Source: an uncultured Bacilli bacterium (GTDB taxonomy: Bacteria; Bacillota_I; Bacilli_A; RF39; UBA660). Taken from it: a stretch of DNA of 6,059 nt. The notes under the pieces are model-generated. The model was not told the DNA's origin. It did not search any database and was given only the letters and a program-made list of their open reading frames with translations. The DNA lies in assembly GCA_947629195.1 (NCBI GenBank), contig CANRCS010000059.1:1-6059 (forward strand), given 5' to 3'. This document shows positions 4,969 to 6,059 of the stretch, piece by piece. Position 1 is the stretch's first letter. Every line of letters begins with the position of its first letter. A program made the translations under genes and the position numbers.

Positions 4969-6059
4969 ATGAATAAATATAGAACAAATACGTGTGAAGA
5001 CTTAAATGAAAGTTTTATTGGAAAAAAAGTAAAAATAGCAGGATGGTTACAAAATTATAGAGATCATGGTGGAGTGTTATTTTTAGACGTAAGAGATCAT
5101 TATGGAGTTATGCAAGTAGTTATTAATGAAGATAATAAAGAATTACTAGAATTTGCAGAACATATTAGTAAAGAATCAACTCTTAGTATCGAAGGTACCA
5201 TTAGAAAAAGAGACGAAGATACTATCAATGAAAAAATAAGTACTGGTACAATTGAATTAGTTGCAGATAAAATTGATGTTTTAACTAAACCAATAGAAAG
5301 TTTACCATTTGAAATTTATCCTGATAAAGATATTAAAGAAGATGTCAGATTAAAATATAGATTCTTAGATTTAAGAAGAGATGCTATGCACAAAAATATA
5401 ATCTTTAGAAGTGAAGTTATAAAATATGCAAGAGAAGTTATGGAAAGTTTAGGATTTATGGAAATACAAACACCAATATTAACTGCATCATCTCCTGAAG
5501 GAGCAAGAGATTTCGTAGTTCCATCAAGAAAATATCCTGGTAAATTTTATGCGCTTCCTCAAGCACCTCAAATCTTTAAACAATTACTTATGGTATCAGG
5601 ATTTGATAAATATTATCAAATCGCACCATGTTTTAGAGATGAAGATGCAAGAGCTGATAGAACAGCAGGTGAATTTTATCAATTAGATTTAGAAATGAGT
5701 TTTGTAAGTGCAGAAGATGTATATGAAGTAGGAGAAAAAGTATTATCTAGTATTTTCAAAAAATTCTCTAATAAGAAAGTATCAGAAAAATTTAAAAAAA
5801 TTCCTTATAAAGAAGCAATGCTTAAATATGGAACTGATAAACCTGATTTAAGAAATCCACTTGAAATAATAGATTTGACTAATTCTCTTAAAAATACTAC
5901 ATTTAAACCATTTATAGATTCTATAATAAGAGGAATTGTAGTTGAAAATTTAGCAGATAAATCAAATTCATGGTTTAATGAAGTTGTAGATTATGCAAGT
6001 AGTATTGGAATGCCTGGTATAGGTTATATAACTGTAAATGATGATATGACTTTTAAAGG
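4969..6059 (+). CDS. aspS: aspartyl-tRNA synthetase, probably non-discriminating (3' end outside window)
   Basis: The first 363 codons of a bacterial-type class II AspRS (normally about 590 residues) are present; the frame is open to the window edge. The N-terminal OB-fold anticodon-binding domain spans about 17-105. Then come motif 1 (around Pro169), SPEGARDFVVPSR (175-187), the QAPQIFK loop (198-204; Gln201, Lys204) and motif 2 FRDEDARADR (222-231; Arg223, Glu225). KYGTDKPDLRNP (286-297) leads into the bacterial GAD insertion. His33 in RDHGG corresponds to His31 of the non-discriminating Pseudomonas aeruginosa enzyme (Leu30 in Escherichia coli). Charging both tRNA(Asp) and tRNA(Asn) would supply GatCAB with Asp-tRNA(Asn), as expected from co-transcription. 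The SD AAAGGA (4955-4960) is 8 bases before the ATG. Non-discrimination is inferred. Confidence 0.95.
   Translation, partial: MNKYRTNTCEDLNESFIGKKVKIAGWLQNYRDHGGVLFLDVRDHYGVMQVVINEDNKELLEFAEHISKESTLSIEGTIRKRDEDTINEKISTGTIELVADKIDVLTKPIESLPFEIYPDKDIKEDVRLKYRFLDLRRDAMHKNIIFRSEVIKYAREVMESLGFMEIQTPILTASSPEGARDFVVPSRKYPGKFYALPQAPQIFKQLLMVSGFDKYYQIAPCFRDEDARADRTAGEFYQLDLEMSFVSAEDVYEVGEKVLSSIFKKFSNKKVSEKFKKIPYKEAMLKYGTDKPDLRNPLEIIDLTNSLKNTTFKPFIDSIIRGIVVENLADKSNSWFNEVVDYASSIGMPGIGYITVNDDMTFK

Noticed and set aside
160..6059. Mollicutes genetic code (TGA as Trp)
   Set aside because: All Trp codons seen are TGG and no in-frame TGA occurs. All visible stops are TAA or TAG, so TGA use is untested, but nothing suggests recoding.
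1..6059. Mobile elements, CRISPR arrays, tRNA or rRNA genes, or a novel defence system
   Set aside because: I found no direct repeat arrays, transposase, cloverleaf or integrase signs. The content is ordinary core translation genes with one unusual riboswitch.

Overview
The window is very AT-rich (roughly a quarter G+C by eye), densely coded, and all recognised genes lie on the + strand. Arg is mostly AGA, starts are preceded by purine-rich Shine-Dalgarno (SD) sites, and there is a T-box riboswitch. Together with QueH in place of QueG and a GatCAB amidotransferase, this points to a low-GC Bacillota genome: a Clostridia-like or an uncultured gut Bacilli/Mollicutes-like lineage. I cannot name the species. 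Trp is encoded by TGG and no gene contains an in-frame TGA, so the standard bacterial code fits.

Layout: (1) 1-80 holds the probable last codons of an upstream gene and a strong intrinsic terminator. (2) 81-780 holds a short AT-rich promoter region and queH, the last enzyme of queuosine synthesis. (3) 829-1443 encodes a six-helix DUF308/HdeD-like membrane protein with a threefold internal repeat. (4) 1451-1741 holds a near-perfect sigma-A promoter and a T-box leader with a foldable Stem I, specifier loop, antiterminator and terminator. (5) 1742-6059 holds gatC, gatA, gatB and the 5' part of aspS, overlapping or closely spaced, so evidently one operon.

The operon forms a complete indirect aminoacylation route. 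A non-discriminating AspRS would make Asp-tRNA(Asn), and GatCAB would amidate it to Asn-tRNA(Asn). The same GatCAB would convert Glu-tRNA(Gln), made by a GluRS encoded elsewhere, to Gln-tRNA(Gln). The most interesting element is the T-box specifier, which reads GAAC: overlapping Glu (GAA) and Asn (AAC) codons. This is the arrangement described for the 'two-codon' T-box of the Clostridium acetobutylicum transamidation operon, so it is a member of a known but rare regulatory type and not a new system. The AspRS has His33 in its anticodon-binding domain, a known non-discriminating signature, which agrees with this reading. QueH modifies position 34 of tRNA(Asn) and tRNA(Asp), so its gene lies next to genes acting on the same tRNAs; a functional link is only speculation.
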